A DNA stretch of 64,000 bases from Cupriavidus respiraculi (GCF_914271545.1 NZ_CAJZAH010000002.1:434001-498000); one strand, 5' to 3'. Shown: positions 1 through 8,400, counted from the first letter of the stretch. A program made the numbers and translations. Notes: generated by a model not told the origin, from the letters alone.

Positions 1-100
1 CGGACCGTCCCACGGGCAGGGCAGGCCCCATGCCGGCGCCGTCGTCCGCGCTGGTATGGCGCTTGCCTTGTCCCGATGAGGTTCACCACCGGACACCACC

Positions 101-559
101 ATGAAAATCCTGAAATTCACCTTGCTTACCGCACTGGCAGCCGCCACCGCACTGACCACCATGGCCAAGGTCAGGCGACAGGCAGCCGCCGAAGGCACCG
201 GTTCCGTGTCGGGCTATGACGACGGCATGGAGGACAGCATGGCGTCGGGCACCGGCTCGTCGGGCTCGTCCTCCCGCATGGCGGGCGGTACCTCCGGCGG
301 CAGCTCGTCCAACATGTCCCCCGGCATGGCCTCGACGCCGGGTGGGGGCGCCTCGTCGCCCTCGAGCGTCACGGTCACCAATGCCGGCATGCCGCCGGGC
401 GGCGCCAGCTCTCCCGTCGTCGCGGGAATCGGGGGCGAAGACGGCGAACCGGCCACCGCGGATGTCACCGAAACCAGCAGCGTCGACGAGCCGCGGCCCA
501 ATCTGCGCTCGGTAGGCACCTCGGGCAACTCGGGCGATACGGGCTCCCGCCAGTCGTGA
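101..559 (+). CDS. Exported Gly/Ser-rich small protein
   Basis: A 152-residue protein of unknown function. Residues 1-22 look like a Sec signal peptide: a short basic start (MKILK) and a hydrophobic Leu/Ala/Thr stretch. The rest is low complexity, rich in Gly, Ser, Met and Pro, with no recognisable domain, so it is probably secreted or periplasmic and disordered. The ATG follows a weak purine-rich leader. An opposite-strand frame of similar length (214-570) is a GC-rich shadow. No functional assignment is possible. Confidence 0.6.
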   Translation: MKILKFTLLTALAAATALTTMAKVRRQAAAEGTGSVSGYDDGMEDSMASGTGSSGSSSRMAGGTSGGSSSNMSPGMASTPGGGASSPSSVTVTNAGMPPGGASSPVVAGIGGEDGEPATADVTETSSVDEPRPNLRSVGTSGNSGDTGSRQS

Positions 560-605
560 CGCGAGCGCACGGACGCCGGCAGCGCCCCGGGACGACCGAT
601 CGTTC

Positions 606-890
606 CTAGCCGTCCGAAAACGGATCGATCGGCGTCCCGGCCGCGCTGGGCGCCTCGGTCAGGTCGAACTCGTCGCGCACCTTGTCCACCACCGCGCGGA
701 TGGCCCGCTCGTAGCCCGCGGCGTTGCCGAACGCCTTCATGTCCCAGTTACGGCCGCGCGCATCGCGGGGATGCGGCTCGGGCTCGGGCACGCGGATCCG
801 CGCGCCATCCTCGGCAATGTCTTCGATCTTGTGAATGCGCCGGCTCACTTCGTCCTGCAAGGCGCGGCGATTGCGTTCGCGCTTGGCCAT
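606..890 (-). CDS. Conserved hypothetical protein, charged
   Basis: A 94-residue, highly charged soluble protein with no signal peptide or membrane segment. The basic N-terminus (MAKRERNRR) and the helical, Arg/Glu-rich first half suggest a nucleic-acid or protein-binding role, but this is inference only. It is convergent with the exported protein on its left. No family is recognised. Confidence 0.6.
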   Translation of the reverse strand: MAKRERNRRALQDEVSRRIHKIEDIAEDGARIRVPEPEPHPRDARGRNWDMKAFGNAAGYERAIRAVVDKVRDEFDLTEAPSAAGTPIDPFSDG

Positions 891-1054
891 CGGGCGGTCC
901 TATGGAGGGAAACGTGGCCGATGCTAGCATCGCGAGCCGCAGCGGTCGACGACCGCGAAGGGATCTTTACCCCACCCTCAGGTGGGTTACAAGCGCCGCC
1001 GAATATTGAATACTTCGACTCAGAGAGATTGACCCCTCTCTGACATTTCCCGAC

Positions 1055-1083
1055 GGCGGCCTGCGTGGCCGCCATTTTTTTTG
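1055..1083 (+). terminator. Rho-independent terminator, possible sRNA 3' end
   Basis: A 7-bp GC stem (GGCGGCC 1055-1061 with GGCCGCC 1067-1073) is followed by eight or nine T residues. No plus-strand gene ends here. Two further hairpins lie just upstream: CCCACC/GGTGGG at 971-986 and TCAGAGAG/CTCTCTGA at 1020-1043. The terminator may therefore end a small RNA rather than an mRNA. Confidence 0.7.
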
Positions 1084-1122
1084 TGGGCTCTATTTCGGCT
1101 CACAGCCGTCGGCCAGAAATGA

Positions 1123-1320
1123 TCAGCAGCGACCCTTCTTCGCCTGGCCCGGCGGGCAGAACGATTCATTGCCGTATTGATCGACCCGGCAATTTCCTTT
1201 CTTCGCCTGTCCCGGCGGACAGCCGGGACCGTCGCCGCGATAGCCGTCGTCATATGGGGCGACGACACAGCCGGTAAGCAGCACGCCGCAGGTCATGCAA
1301 AGGGCAATCAAGGTTTTCAT
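1123..1320 (-). CDS. Small lipoprotein with CPPGQAKKG repeats
   Basis: A 65-residue predicted lipoprotein. The start MKTLIALCMTCG leads to a lipobox LLTGC at residues 14-18, so Cys18 should be lipidated. The mature part contains two copies of the motif CPPGQAKKG (residues 34-42 and 55-63) separated by a short linker. Motifs of this type occur in small Cys-containing envelope proteins of proteobacteria of unknown function. The start was chosen because it gives a complete signal; the longer open frame upstream does not. Confidence 0.75.
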   Translation of the reverse strand: MKTLIALCMTCGVLLTGCVVAPYDDGYRGDGPGCPPGQAKKGNCRVDQYGNESFCPPGQAKKGRC

Positions 1321-1519
1321 CTTTCTGGAAGTGTGGGTTGCAATTCCGCGAGGGTATCCCGCCTTATTCATCCGTCCTGTAAGAAGTTGTGACGTCGCCA
1401 TGCAAGCGATTAATCCTGTCAGACGCAGCCGGATAGCGGACGCAGTCCGTAAAGACCGAAAGTAGCAGTACCCAGCGTCATACGCGAAAGTCATAGCCAG
1501 GTAAATCACAGGAGGCGAT

Positions 1520-1747
1520 ATGTCACTACCCAATATCCACGTCGTTCCAACGGACAAGAATGGCTGGGCTGTCGAAGTCGAAGGAACGGATGGCGCCACC
1601 TCGCACTACCCTTCGCAGGAGGAAGCGATTGCCGCCGGCACCGAGAAGGCCAAGCAGGACCGCGTGGAGCTCTTTATCCACGGTCGCGACGGGCAGATCC
1701 GCGAGCGCAACAGCTTCGGCAACGATCCCGCGCGAAGCAAGGGATAG
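1520..1747 (+). CDS. DUF2188 family protein
   Basis: A 75-residue DUF2188 protein, recognised by the N-terminal HVVPTDKNGWAVEVEG strand pattern and the C-terminal RIRERNSFG-like ending (here IRERNSFGNDP). The family is small, soluble and of unknown biochemical role; it is common on prophages and plasmids. A strong ribosome site (GGAGG) precedes the ATG. A second, clearly homologous copy lies at 27714-27935 inside the right-hand prophage, which suggests that this left region is phage cargo too. Confidence 0.85.
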   Translation: MSLPNIHVVPTDKNGWAVEVEGTDGATSHYPSQEEAIAAGTEKAKQDRVELFIHGRDGQIRERNSFGNDPARSKG

Positions 1748-2048
1748 GATCGCGACGGGATACCGGTCCTCTCCGCGATGGCCGGCACGACGCCGTAGAT
1801 GTCGCGACAACTTCCGCACGGAACGCCCGATAACGGGTTGTCGGGATGCTTCCGCAATGCGAGCAAATGGCGCACGGTGGTCCCATCGCGCCGTCGATGA
1901 ACCCTATGTGTGACGGTTTTGGGTTCGGACTTGTGTTATCCGCGCCGCCGCACTTTCCCATCGCACCAGACCGTCCGAACATTGCGGGGCCTTGCGCATG
2001 CAGGGTGGGAGCGGTCGCCCGACCCTCCCCATTCCCACAGGAGGATGG
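1748..2048. other. Intergenic stretch without a gene
   Basis: About 300 bases between the DUF2188 and DUF2513-like genes. The open frames here are GC-rich shadows without ribosome sites. I see no RNA gene or clear terminator. Confidence 0.5.
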
Positions 2049-2327
2049 ATGAAACGCGATGCCGATCTCGAATATCAGATCCTTGTGACTCTCGAACGAG
2101 CCGGCGGTTACCACCTGTACTGCCCTCACCTGATGCTGCACGCACTCGACGGCACCCTGGTGTCGTACGAAGCGAAGCGCGGCCATCTCTACTTGCTCGC
2201 CGATCGTGGACTGGTTTCGGAAACCAAATCCAACCATTGGCGACTGACGGCCGCCGGGCATGAAGAACTGGCGCGGCTCAGAGGGTTCCTCGACACAAAA
2301 TCTCCGGCGGACTGCACCGAACTGTAG
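2049..2327 (+). CDS. DUF2513-like winged-helix protein
   Basis: A 92-residue protein starting MKRDADLEYQIL, with YHLYLLADRGLV-like features in the middle (here GHLYLLADRGLVSE) and WRLTAAGHEELA near the end. This pattern matches DUF2513, a small phage-associated family with a winged-helix look. The start is set by a very good Shine-Dalgarno site (AGGAGG at 2039-2044) ahead of the ATG at 2049; the longer frame from 1992 lacks one. A role in DNA binding is inferred, not shown. Confidence 0.75.
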   Translation: MKRDADLEYQILVTLERAGGYHLYCPHLMLHALDGTLVSYEAKRGHLYLLADRGLVSETKSNHWRLTAAGHEELARLRGFLDTKSPADCTEL

Positions 2328-2445
2328 TCGCGCTTTCACCCCGCCGCGTCGACGGCGGACCTGAGAACGCCCGCCCAGCCAAGGACTGCGCGGGCGTATT
2401 TTGTTTTGTACGCCCGACTGAAGGCACGGCGCACCGACGCCGTTA

Positions 2446-2465
2446 TACTGTACATCCATACAGTA
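2446..2465 (+). promoter_or_regulatory. LexA (SOS) box
   Basis: TACTGTACATCCATACAGTA is a near-perfect SOS box (CTGT-N8-ACAG core at 2448-2463). It lies 15 bp before the ATG at 2479 and overlaps a TATACT sequence that could be the -10 element. The same box at the same spacing recurs at 20656 and 26366. Confidence 0.9.
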
Positions 2466-2478
2466 TATAGCCCGTCAC

Positions 2479-2874
2479 ATGCATTCCCGCGGCAACGAAC
2501 ATCTCTGGGCAAAAGCGATCGCCGCCGGCGAAGTCGACGTCCCGCCGCCGGGACAGCGCTTCCGGGTGCCGCTGACATCCGTGGAAATGCGCGCGATGTA
2601 TCAACGCAACCGAACGCCGGAAGTGCGTGCCCTGCTATGGGAAGTGGCACGGCTTCAAGCCATCGTTCGCCGCGCCAATCAGCTTGCCGCATGTTTTCCG
2701 CTCTACGACAACCACGCCACTGCTTCCTCGTTCCATATCATCCTGGAAGCGCTGCGGCGCGAATTGGCGGTGGAGCCCTGCGTTCACATTGAGGCCCCGG
2801 CCATTCCCGGCGCGTGGCCCGAGGAAATGGTCGACGCCATCGGGCCGGGCAGGCAGAACAAGCGCCGACGATGA
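2479..2874 (+). CDS. SOS-regulated hypothetical protein
   Basis: A 131-residue soluble protein of unknown function whose only clear feature is its control. A LexA box ends 15 bp upstream of the start, so it should be made after DNA damage. It has a helical, Arg-rich middle (residues 30-70) and a basic tail (NKRRR). Its sequence is unrelated to the other two SOS-boxed genes here (20689, 26397), although the promoter layout is the same. It is followed almost at once by the YkvA gene, so the two may form one SOS operon. Confidence 0.75.
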   Translation: MHSRGNEHLWAKAIAAGEVDVPPPGQRFRVPLTSVEMRAMYQRNRTPEVRALLWEVARLQAIVRRANQLAACFPLYDNHATASSFHIILEALRRELAVEPCVHIEAPAIPGAWPEEMVDAIGPGRQNKRRR

Positions 2875-2877
2875 CAG

Positions 2878-3303
2878 ATGAAGGACAATGGCCGCTCAGA
2901 CCACGCCTTCCAAATAATGCCGCTGCTGGAACGAATCAAAGCCTGGGCGCGACGGCTCAAGCGCGAGATCATCACCCTCTATTTCGTCTGCCGGCATCCC
3001 GGTACGCCGTGGCCGGTGAAAGCGCTCGGGCTGATCGTCGTCGCCTATGCGCTCAGCCCTATCGACCTGATACCGGACTTCATTCCGGTCCTGGGATTTC
3101 TCGACGAAGCGATTTTGCTGCCGGGGCTGCTCTGGATCGGTGTCAGAGCGACACCGGGTGAGATACTGGCCGAGTGCCGGGCAAAAGCGCTGGAGCGCGA
3201 TGCTGCACGCGCGCGCTTGCCGAAAAGCTATTTGGGGGCGGCCACTGTCCTTGTTGTCTGGACAGCCTCCGCGTATGCCCTGTGGTGGTGGTTACAGCAG
3301 TAA
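2878..3303 (+). CDS. YkvA family (DUF1232) membrane protein
   Basis: A 141-residue protein with the DUF1232 signature around residues 58-80 (ALSPIDLIPDFIPVLGFLDE), a conserved acidic motif in a membrane-associated segment, plus a C-terminal hydrophobic helix (residues 118-138). The YkvA family is of uncertain function. The ATG at 2878 lies 4 bp after the preceding stop, so translation is probably coupled; an internal ATG at 2917 is possible. The gene faces the leftward tail operon head-on. Confidence 0.85.
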   Translation: MKDNGRSDHAFQIMPLLERIKAWARRLKREIITLYFVCRHPGTPWPVKALGLIVVAYALSPIDLIPDFIPVLGFLDEAILLPGLLWIGVRATPGEILAECRAKALERDAARARLPKSYLGAATVLVVWTASAYALWWWLQQ

Positions 3304-3316
3304 GTGCGGAAACGCG

Positions 3317-3892
3317 TCACTGCACCGGGCCATGGCCAGTCCACCTCAATGCCGAGCCCTCCGCATTCAAGGCATCGTATGCTCTTTCGCACGCCTGTCC
3401 GGCAATGCGGGCGGAATCGGCGTACTCAGCCAGGATTCCCGCTCGACGGTCAGCGCGGCCGAGCACGTCGGCAAGCATGCCGACGGGATCGGCGGTTGAC
3501 GCGCCAGCTGTGGCAGGGGAGGAATGGCCGGCGCTGTGACCGGCGGCGACCAGCTGGGCAACTCGCTGGCGCAGCCGGTCAGCAGCAGCATGAGCGTCGC
3601 GAGCAGCCGTTCTGGCCGACTCGGCATCCTTTGTGGCCGCATGGGCAATCTCCGTCTGAGCCGCGAAGCGGCGTTGTTCTTCCAGGCGGACCTTGTCGAT
3701 CGCGAGTGCCATCGCATAGGCCTGCTCGCCGCGCTCGGCCGCTTGCTGGGCCTCAAGCCGTTTGATCTCACTGTTTGCGCGCCAGCCGTTAGTAACCCAC
3801 CCCGCGGCGAAACAGCCCACTGCGATGGCCAGTGCTGCAGCGGCCCGCCAGGGTATTTCACCCGCTCCGCGGGATAGGGCGGTTCTGATCAT
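3317..3892 (-). CDS. Inner-membrane spanin (Rz-like, DUF2514 type)
   Basis: A 191-residue i-spanin that fuses the inner and outer membranes in the last step of lysis. One N-terminal transmembrane segment (about residues 17-36) is followed by a long Ala/Glu/Arg-rich coiled coil (40-115) in the periplasm. The ATG follows GGGGAG. A second reading frame inside the gene encodes its outer-membrane partner (3367-3627), the classical Rz/Rz1 arrangement. It is the last gene of the tailocin late operon. Homologues with embedded partners lie at 21306 and 29336. Confidence 0.85.
   Translation of the reverse strand: MIRTALSRGAGEIPWRAAAALAIAVGCFAAGWVTNGWRANSEIKRLEAQQAAERGEQAYAMALAIDKVRLEEQRRFAAQTEIAHAATKDAESARTAARDAHAAADRLRQRVAQLVAAGHSAGHSSPATAGASTADPVGMLADVLGRADRRAGILAEYADSARIAGQACERAYDALNAEGSALRWTGHGPVQ
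3367..3627 (-). CDS. Embedded outer-membrane spanin (Rz1-like lipoprotein)
   Basis: This frame lies wholly within the Rz gene. About 86 residues, with a hydrophobic stretch, lipobox LLTGC and a proline-rich mature domain (PSWSPPVTAPAIPPLP), which are the hallmarks of an o-spanin. The first ATG giving a basic start is at 3627; its ribosome site is poor, so the precise start is uncertain. The frame is conserved in the two sister cassettes (21323-21598, 29353-29628), which supports it as a real gene. Confidence 0.8.
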   Translation of the reverse strand: MPSRPERLLATLMLLLTGCASELPSWSPPVTAPAIPPLPQLARQPPIPSACLPTCSAALTVERESWLSTPIPPALPDRRAKEHTMP

Positions 3893-3946
3893 CTGTGCTC
3901 CCCACTGACGAGGCGCAGTCGCGGACCGGGCCGCCGGAAGGCGCCG

Positions 3947-4279
3947 TCACGGAACAGGTCCATCCAGCCGCTCCTTGAGATACCGCACTTCGGCGGTAAG
4001 CTCGGCGATCGTGCGCTTCAGGTCACCGATTTCACGAAGCAGATCGTTCCGCTCCTTGTAAGCGACATCCGCGCGCTGCTCGGCCGAGTCGGCCCGTGCC
4101 GAAGCCTTGTCCAATTGCTCGGACAGACGTTGGATGATGTCGATCTCCGCCTTGCTTTGCGCGACTTCGACCCTGTCGTTGCGCCACACCTGCCGGATCA
4201 ACCAGGCAGCGCCGCCGACCGCGGCCATGATGGCTCCGATGGCACCGCTCGCTCCTCCTGGCATCCCCCAATCGTTCAT
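3947..4279 (-). CDS. Lysis-cassette membrane protein, holin candidate
   Basis: A 110-residue protein with one Gly/Ala-rich transmembrane helix (about residues 10-28) and a long C-terminal coiled coil (38-105, with heptads ending EVRYLKERLDG). It sits between endolysin and spanin, where a holin is expected, and no other holin is visible in the cassette. The one-helix topology and long coiled coil are atypical for known holins, so the call rests on context. GGAGG precedes the ATG. Orthologues are at 22476 and 30505. Confidence 0.6.
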   Translation of the reverse strand: MNDWGMPGGASGAIGAIMAAVGGAAWLIRQVWRNDRVEVAQSKAEIDIIQRLSEQLDKASARADSAEQRADVAYKERNDLLREIGDLKRTIAELTAEVRYLKERLDGPVP

Positions 4280-4303
4280 ATCGCCTCCGCGTGCCGATCC
4301 GCG

Positions 4304-4810
4304 CTACGGCCCGATGTCGGTACCGCCGAACGCAACGTACTTCTCAAGAAGGACCTCGAGCGTGTGTTCGCGCTGACCGTAGCCCGCGCCTGGAAGGCTG
4401 GCCCATTCGTGCCGGCACTTCGCCACGGCAATTCGGAATCGTCCCTGAACGAGATCGGGCAAGGCCCCACGGCGGACCACAAGATACGCCGCCACCTTGT
4501 CCTGGGACAGTGGCGAAAAATCTGTCACACCGCATGCGCGGCTCGCCCAATCCCAGGTGTCGGTGAGAATCTTTCCGGGAATCGCGGCCATGATCTGGTA
4601 TCGGCCGGCAGCGTTGCTAAGGCCCCATTTCGTCACAACCGCACGACCTGGATGTTGCGTGTAGCCATGGAACAGCGCCCCCCCAACATTTACGTTGTAT
4701 CCGTCATCGCTGCCACGTACAGTAGACGTGCCTTCACTGAAAGCTATTGTGTCTAAAAATGCCGCCATGCTTTTGCCGCCCGGAAGGCTTTCTGGTTTGG
4801 TAAAGGGCAT
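4304..4810 (-). CDS. Endolysin, lambda R-like lytic transglycosylase
   Basis: A 168-residue peptidoglycan-cleaving enzyme of the lambda R type. The catalytic Glu is E26 in FSEGT, followed by GRYQIMA and the C-terminal GAGYGQ motif, in the same order as in lambda R (158 residues). There is no signal peptide, so export depends on the holin. The sequence differs clearly from the endolysin of the right-hand prophage (30868) but is close to the broken copy at 22830. Confidence 0.9.
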   Translation of the reverse strand: MPFTKPESLPGGKSMAAFLDTIAFSEGTSTVRGSDDGYNVNVGGALFHGYTQHPGRAVVTKWGLSNAAGRYQIMAAIPGKILTDTWDWASRACGVTDFSPLSQDKVAAYLVVRRGALPDLVQGRFRIAVAKCRHEWASLPGAGYGQREHTLEVLLEKYVAFGGTDIGP

Positions 4811-4966
4811 TGGAAATCCTGCGGTTCAAATCTCATGGAAACGCAATAAGGCTTCCAACCTAAAAAAGGGAGGACCGCGATTGGAGCCCTGAATAGCCTT
4901 CGCCATCCGTCCTCCGTAGCTCCACCCGCCCCGCAACGGCGCACGGCAGATCGCGGCTCTCTCTTC

Positions 4967-5386
4967 CTACGCGAAAACAGTCGGAAAAGTCGATTGATCC
5001 GGAAACCCCGGTTGCAACGGCAAATCGCGAAGCGCCTGTCGATACGAAAGCAGTGCGGCAAACGATTCAGGCGTAAGAGTCGTCGTGCCACTATTGGCGA
5101 GTTGATCGCGGTGTCGCAACACGAGCCAGTCCGTCCGACTCAAAAGACGATTCCTACGCTCTCTGACTTCGTTGCTCAGTTCCGCAGTGACTGCCTCACT
5201 CGTCGGAGGTGCCGGCGGAACCAGCCTTAGATCTGCGACGCGATACTGTTGAGAGGCGATGCAGGTAAGCCATTCGTCATAAGTAATAGCGATGACGTTA
5301 GCACCTGCCGGTGGAGGACTGTCCTCGGAATCATAAAAGGCAGTGATTGAGCCAGTCTCGTCATATCCCGCAAATTTCATCCCCAT
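4967..5386 (-). CDS. Tail fibre assembly chaperone
   Basis: A 139-residue protein immediately downstream of the fibre gene. The N-terminus (MGMKFAGYDETGSITAFYDS) and the C-terminal half, with Leu/Arg helices and an ending QPGFPDQSTFP resembling the WP-type terminus of Caudo_TAP proteins, fit a fibre-folding chaperone. The start ATG at 5386 nearly overlaps the fibre stop codon (TGATATG). The 156 bases between this gene and the endolysin hold nothing I can name. Confidence 0.75.
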   Translation of the reverse strand: MGMKFAGYDETGSITAFYDSEDSPPPAGANVIAITYDEWLTCIASQQYRVADLRLVPPAPPTSEAVTAELSNEVRERRNRLLSRTDWLVLRHRDQLANSGTTTLTPESFAALLSYRQALRDLPLQPGFPDQSTFPTVFA

Positions 5387-5387
5387 A

Positions 5388-6287
5388 TCAATGCCCCAAT
5401 GCCCATACATTGATCTGGGCTGCAATGCGCGCGCCATTGCCAGGGGCGTATGCCGCCACGCCAATAGCAGACGGACCGAACGCACCGAGCGACGCTATCG
5501 CCGCGTTGCTGCCGTTGAAATTGTGATACGTCGCCACTGCATTGCGCATTGCGTTGGGGAATCGCACCGGAAACGTGAAGCTAACATCCGCCACTGCCGA
5601 CGTGGTGATGCTTCCCCACTGCACGATCCACCCACCTGGGAGCTTCTGGTAGCCGTTGTTTCCGAGCACGGCATCGAACTGACCAAGAGATACCGCCTGA
5701 TGGGTGCGCGTGGCCGGTGGCACCTGGGCCGCGCCACCCGTGGAAACAGTAAGCACCCAGGCCTCCTGATCGGCGCGCCAGACTGCCTGACAGCGGCCGC
5801 CAGCCACAATCTCGCCGCCTTGCAGCGCAGCGTGGGGACCCACGAGCGGCTTCGGCCCCAAACCGTTTACATTAAGAGTCGAGACCCCCGTGTTCCCAGT
5901 ACGTGCCTTGAACCACAGGACCATCCCGTCCTTCAACAATGCGACTGCCGGACTGTAATCGACGACATATGCGTTAGCAGTGCCTGAATCGCTCGCGGCA
6001 ACGGGTGCTGCAGATTGAATCATGCTGGCGATGCCACTGGTCAGGCCATCAGTCGTATCCGAAGCCAGCGCAAGATTTTCCGTTCCTGCAAGGTTGCGGA
6101 TCTGCGCGAACAACCACGCCGCCTTCTGATCGTTCAACTGCTGCACGCGGTTGAACTGCTCCACCGATGGCGGCGTGGATCCGATGAAGGCCCAACCCTG
6201 CCTGTACTGGTTCTCGTCGATGGTCTCGATACCACCGTTCTGCGCCCACTGCGTCTCGAAGTTGTCGAAGAAATTCACGTCAGCCAT
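5388..6287 (-). CDS. Tail fibre, receptor binding
   Basis: A 299-residue short tail fibre and the likely determinant of target range. The N-terminal 60 residues should attach to the baseplate (followed by a DQKAAWLFAQIRN helix). The C-terminal third carries the NGYQKLPGGWIVQWG motif and a Gly/Ala-rich end, which resemble the gp53-like tip domain of proteobacterial phage fibres. The ATG at 6287 shares one base with the upstream stop; the codon before it is TTG. It is short for a fibre and might act as a trimer. Confidence 0.85.
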   Translation of the reverse strand: MADVNFFDNFETQWAQNGGIETIDENQYRQGWAFIGSTPPSVEQFNRVQQLNDQKAAWLFAQIRNLAGTENLALASDTTDGLTSGIASMIQSAAPVAASDSGTANAYVVDYSPAVALLKDGMVLWFKARTGNTGVSTLNVNGLGPKPLVGPHAALQGGEIVAGGRCQAVWRADQEAWVLTVSTGGAAQVPPATRTHQAVSLGQFDAVLGNNGYQKLPGGWIVQWGSITTSAVADVSFTFPVRFPNAMRNAVATYHNFNGSNAAIASLGAFGPSAIGVAAYAPGNGARIAAQINVWALGH

Positions 6288-6949
6288 CAAATTCCCCTTG
6301 TCATTACACCTGCACCAAATCCGTAGAATCCCTGCCCGGAAAAGCCAAAAGGCGTCTCGGACGAGCCCGTGATGATCTTCACGCCCACGCCAGCCGCCTT
6401 CGGTACCCAGCGGTACGGGTTGTTCATCAGCACGTCAGTCGGCCCCGGAATCTTGCTCACCCAAATGCGGATCCGTGCGTTGCCCGCATCCTCGACAATC
6501 ACGCGGCTCACATCGAAGATCGGCTTCAGCGCCGCCGCGATCTCGGGTGCCGTGCCATGGCCGTTGTTGAGCGCGATCTTCCAGTAGAGCAACTTGCGGT
6601 ATTCCGGATCCTGCAATGTCGTGGACCCCACCAGCGGCTTCTCGTATGCGCGCCGGATGCGTGCCTGCCCGAAACCGTTGATGGCGGGCTGACCGACGAA
6701 GCCAAAGAAGGCCGTGAAAATCGCCTCGTCGATGACTCGGGGGAGCCCCACGATCTCTCCGATCCCGTCCAGTTGCCGGCCCTCGGCGGCGTCGAGCCAT
6801 CGCCTGTCGAAAAGGTCCCTGAGCGCTCCCTGGATGCCCTGCGCCGGCTTCAGCAGGGCGCGAACCAACGCCTCGAGTTTTGGTTTGCCTTCGAACTGGC
6901 TGAGCCAGCGACCCCATCCTGTACCCGGATGATCCTGTTCCAGATCCAT
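6287..6949 (-). CDS. Baseplate protein, DUF2612
   Basis: A 220-residue DUF2612 protein, the wedge-to-fibre connector in several contractile tails, occupying the slot of P2 gpI or Mu gp48. The motif EYRKLLYWKIALNNGHGT (about residues 113-130) is typical. The ATG at 6949 overlaps the stop of the J gene (TGATG), and GAGGTG lies just upstream, so translation is coupled. Confidence 0.85.
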   Translation of the reverse strand: MDLEQDHPGTGWGRWLSQFEGKPKLEALVRALLKPAQGIQGALRDLFDRRWLDAAEGRQLDGIGEIVGLPRVIDEAIFTAFFGFVGQPAINGFGQARIRRAYEKPLVGSTTLQDPEYRKLLYWKIALNNGHGTAPEIAAALKPIFDVSRVIVEDAGNARIRIWVSKIPGPTDVLMNNPYRWVPKAAGVGVKIITGSSETPFGFSGQGFYGFGAGVMTRGI

Positions 6950-8400
6950 CACGACACCTCGATGCGGGAGAGATCGAACTTGGCCACCTCGAAGTCCTGG
7001 ATCGGGATGTTGGCCGCGGAAAAATCCGCCGGCTGCGGTTCGAACGCCGGGTCGGCGGAATGGGCGAACGTCAGATCCACATGGGCGATACCGGGCGTCG
7101 CGTAGATTGCGCTGTAGAAGCGCTGTTGCACCACGTCCTGCCCGATGCCCAGTGCCGTGCCGGCGGCTGCGATACCTTCGGCGACCTGGCGGAATCCGTC
7201 CGGCGGAAAGGGCTGCTCGCTTGCCGGCAGCAGCGTGAGGCGCGCACGCACCGATACGTACACCGGTATCGGACGGTCGAACCGCACGACGTGGCGGTCG
7301 CCGTCGTCGCTCAGCACCTCCACCGCAATGGCGCCGTGCGTGTCGATGCCTGCGGCCTTGACACGGTAGATCGCACCGCCGATTTCATCATCCAGCCCAC
7401 CATCCACCACCACGTGAATGCTGTGAGGCGGTCGACCCATGGCGTCGGTCGTATCCGTGTCGTTCTGGAAATCCTTGATGGCCGAAATGCCGGCGACGCG
7501 GTCGCGCACATTCGGGCCGATGCTTGGCTTCGTCGCCGCTCCCAGGCGGAATAGTCCTGTGGGGTAACGAGCGCGCAAGGCCGCATCGTTCTCCGTGAGC
7601 CGGCCCAGCGAGGCGGCCTGCAGATTCGTCACCGACTCCCACCCCGTCACCGTCGACACGATGCCGTCGAGATCGCCGACCGCGGCTGCTTCCGCCATGG
7701 GATTCGCCGTCTGGGCGAGCACGGGAGAACCCACCCGGGACAACGATAGCGGGCCGCCGAGCCCCACCGCGAACGCCACCCTGCCGTCCGAAGTGACCCG
7801 CAGCGAGGCACCATCGCTGGCGACTTTCAAGCCCGACTGGCTGACCGCGCCCACCAGGCCCGAGAGAACTTCCGCAATGGTCGGTGCCGCGTCCGAGGCG
7901 AACGTGTAGTCGGCGCCGTCGATGGCCACGCGATAGGTCTGGTTGGCGATGACCTCCGGAACGATGACTACGTCCGCGGCTGCCGCCGGGGTGATGGTGA
8001 CGTCCGCCGTCGTGATCCAGTTCGACTGCGTCGTGCGATGCCGGATCTGTGAGCCGGCCGGCACCATTGTGGAGGCCGTGCCGTAGCAGACGACATAGCA
8101 GCGCGACGGCTCGGCGGCCAGGCGAGTCACACCCGTGAACGACACCGCATTGTCGAGGGACGTACCCGAGGCGGACCCGGGATACATCGCCAGATACACG
8201 GCTTCCGCGAGCTCCCACAGGGCGGCTTCGCGCTCGGCGAACGTATCGATGAGCAAGCCGGTGATCGAGTTCGGACGGGTTTCCACCTCGCCGGCATAGC
8301 CGGCGTTGCGCAGCCGGTCGTTGAGGTCCTGCACCACTTCCTGCCGCAGTTCCGGCAGTCGAGGACGAACGAATCCCTCCGGGGTTACACCGTAGGCCAT
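6949..8400 (-). CDS. Baseplate J-like wedge protein
   Basis: A 483-residue baseplate J family protein (Mu gp47, P2 gpJ). N-terminal features are GVTPEGFVRPRLPEL, then NSITGLLIDTFAEREAALWELAE and YPGSASGTSLDNA, the usual order for the family; the C-terminal half is beta-rich. It forms the hexagonal rim of the baseplate that triggers contraction. The ribosome site AAGGAA lies ahead of the ATG. Confidence 0.92.
   Translation of the reverse strand: MAYGVTPEGFVRPRLPELRQEVVQDLNDRLRNAGYAGEVETRPNSITGLLIDTFAEREAALWELAEAVYLAMYPGSASGTSLDNAVSFTGVTRLAAEPSRCYVVCYGTASTMVPAGSQIRHRTTQSNWITTADVTITPAAAADVVIVPEVIANQTYRVAIDGADYTFASDAAPTIAEVLSGLVGAVSQSGLKVASDGASLRVTSDGRVAFAVGLGGPLSLSRVGSPVLAQTANPMAEAAAVGDLDGIVSTVTGWESVTNLQAASLGRLTENDAALRARYPTGLFRLGAATKPSIGPNVRDRVAGISAIKDFQNDTDTTDAMGRPPHSIHVVVDGGLDDEIGGAIYRVKAAGIDTHGAIAVEVLSDDGDRHVVRFDRPIPVYVSVRARLTLLPASEQPFPPDGFRQVAEGIAAAGTALGIGQDVVQQRFYSAIYATPGIAHVDLTFAHSADPAFEPQPADFSAANIPIQDFEVAKFDLSRIEVS

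Noticed and set aside
214-570. Open frame of 118 codons opposite the exported protein
   Set aside because: It mirrors the Gly/Ser-rich plus-strand gene, lacks a ribosome site and reads as low-complexity Pro/Glu sequence.
4753-5091. Minus-strand frame across the endolysin/fibre-chaperone gap
   Set aside because: Arg/Phe-rich composition, no start signal and overlap with two well-supported genes; treated as a shadow.
5388-6287. Diversity-generating retroelement acting on the fibre gene
   Set aside because: No reverse transcriptase and no template repeat of the fibre end were seen.
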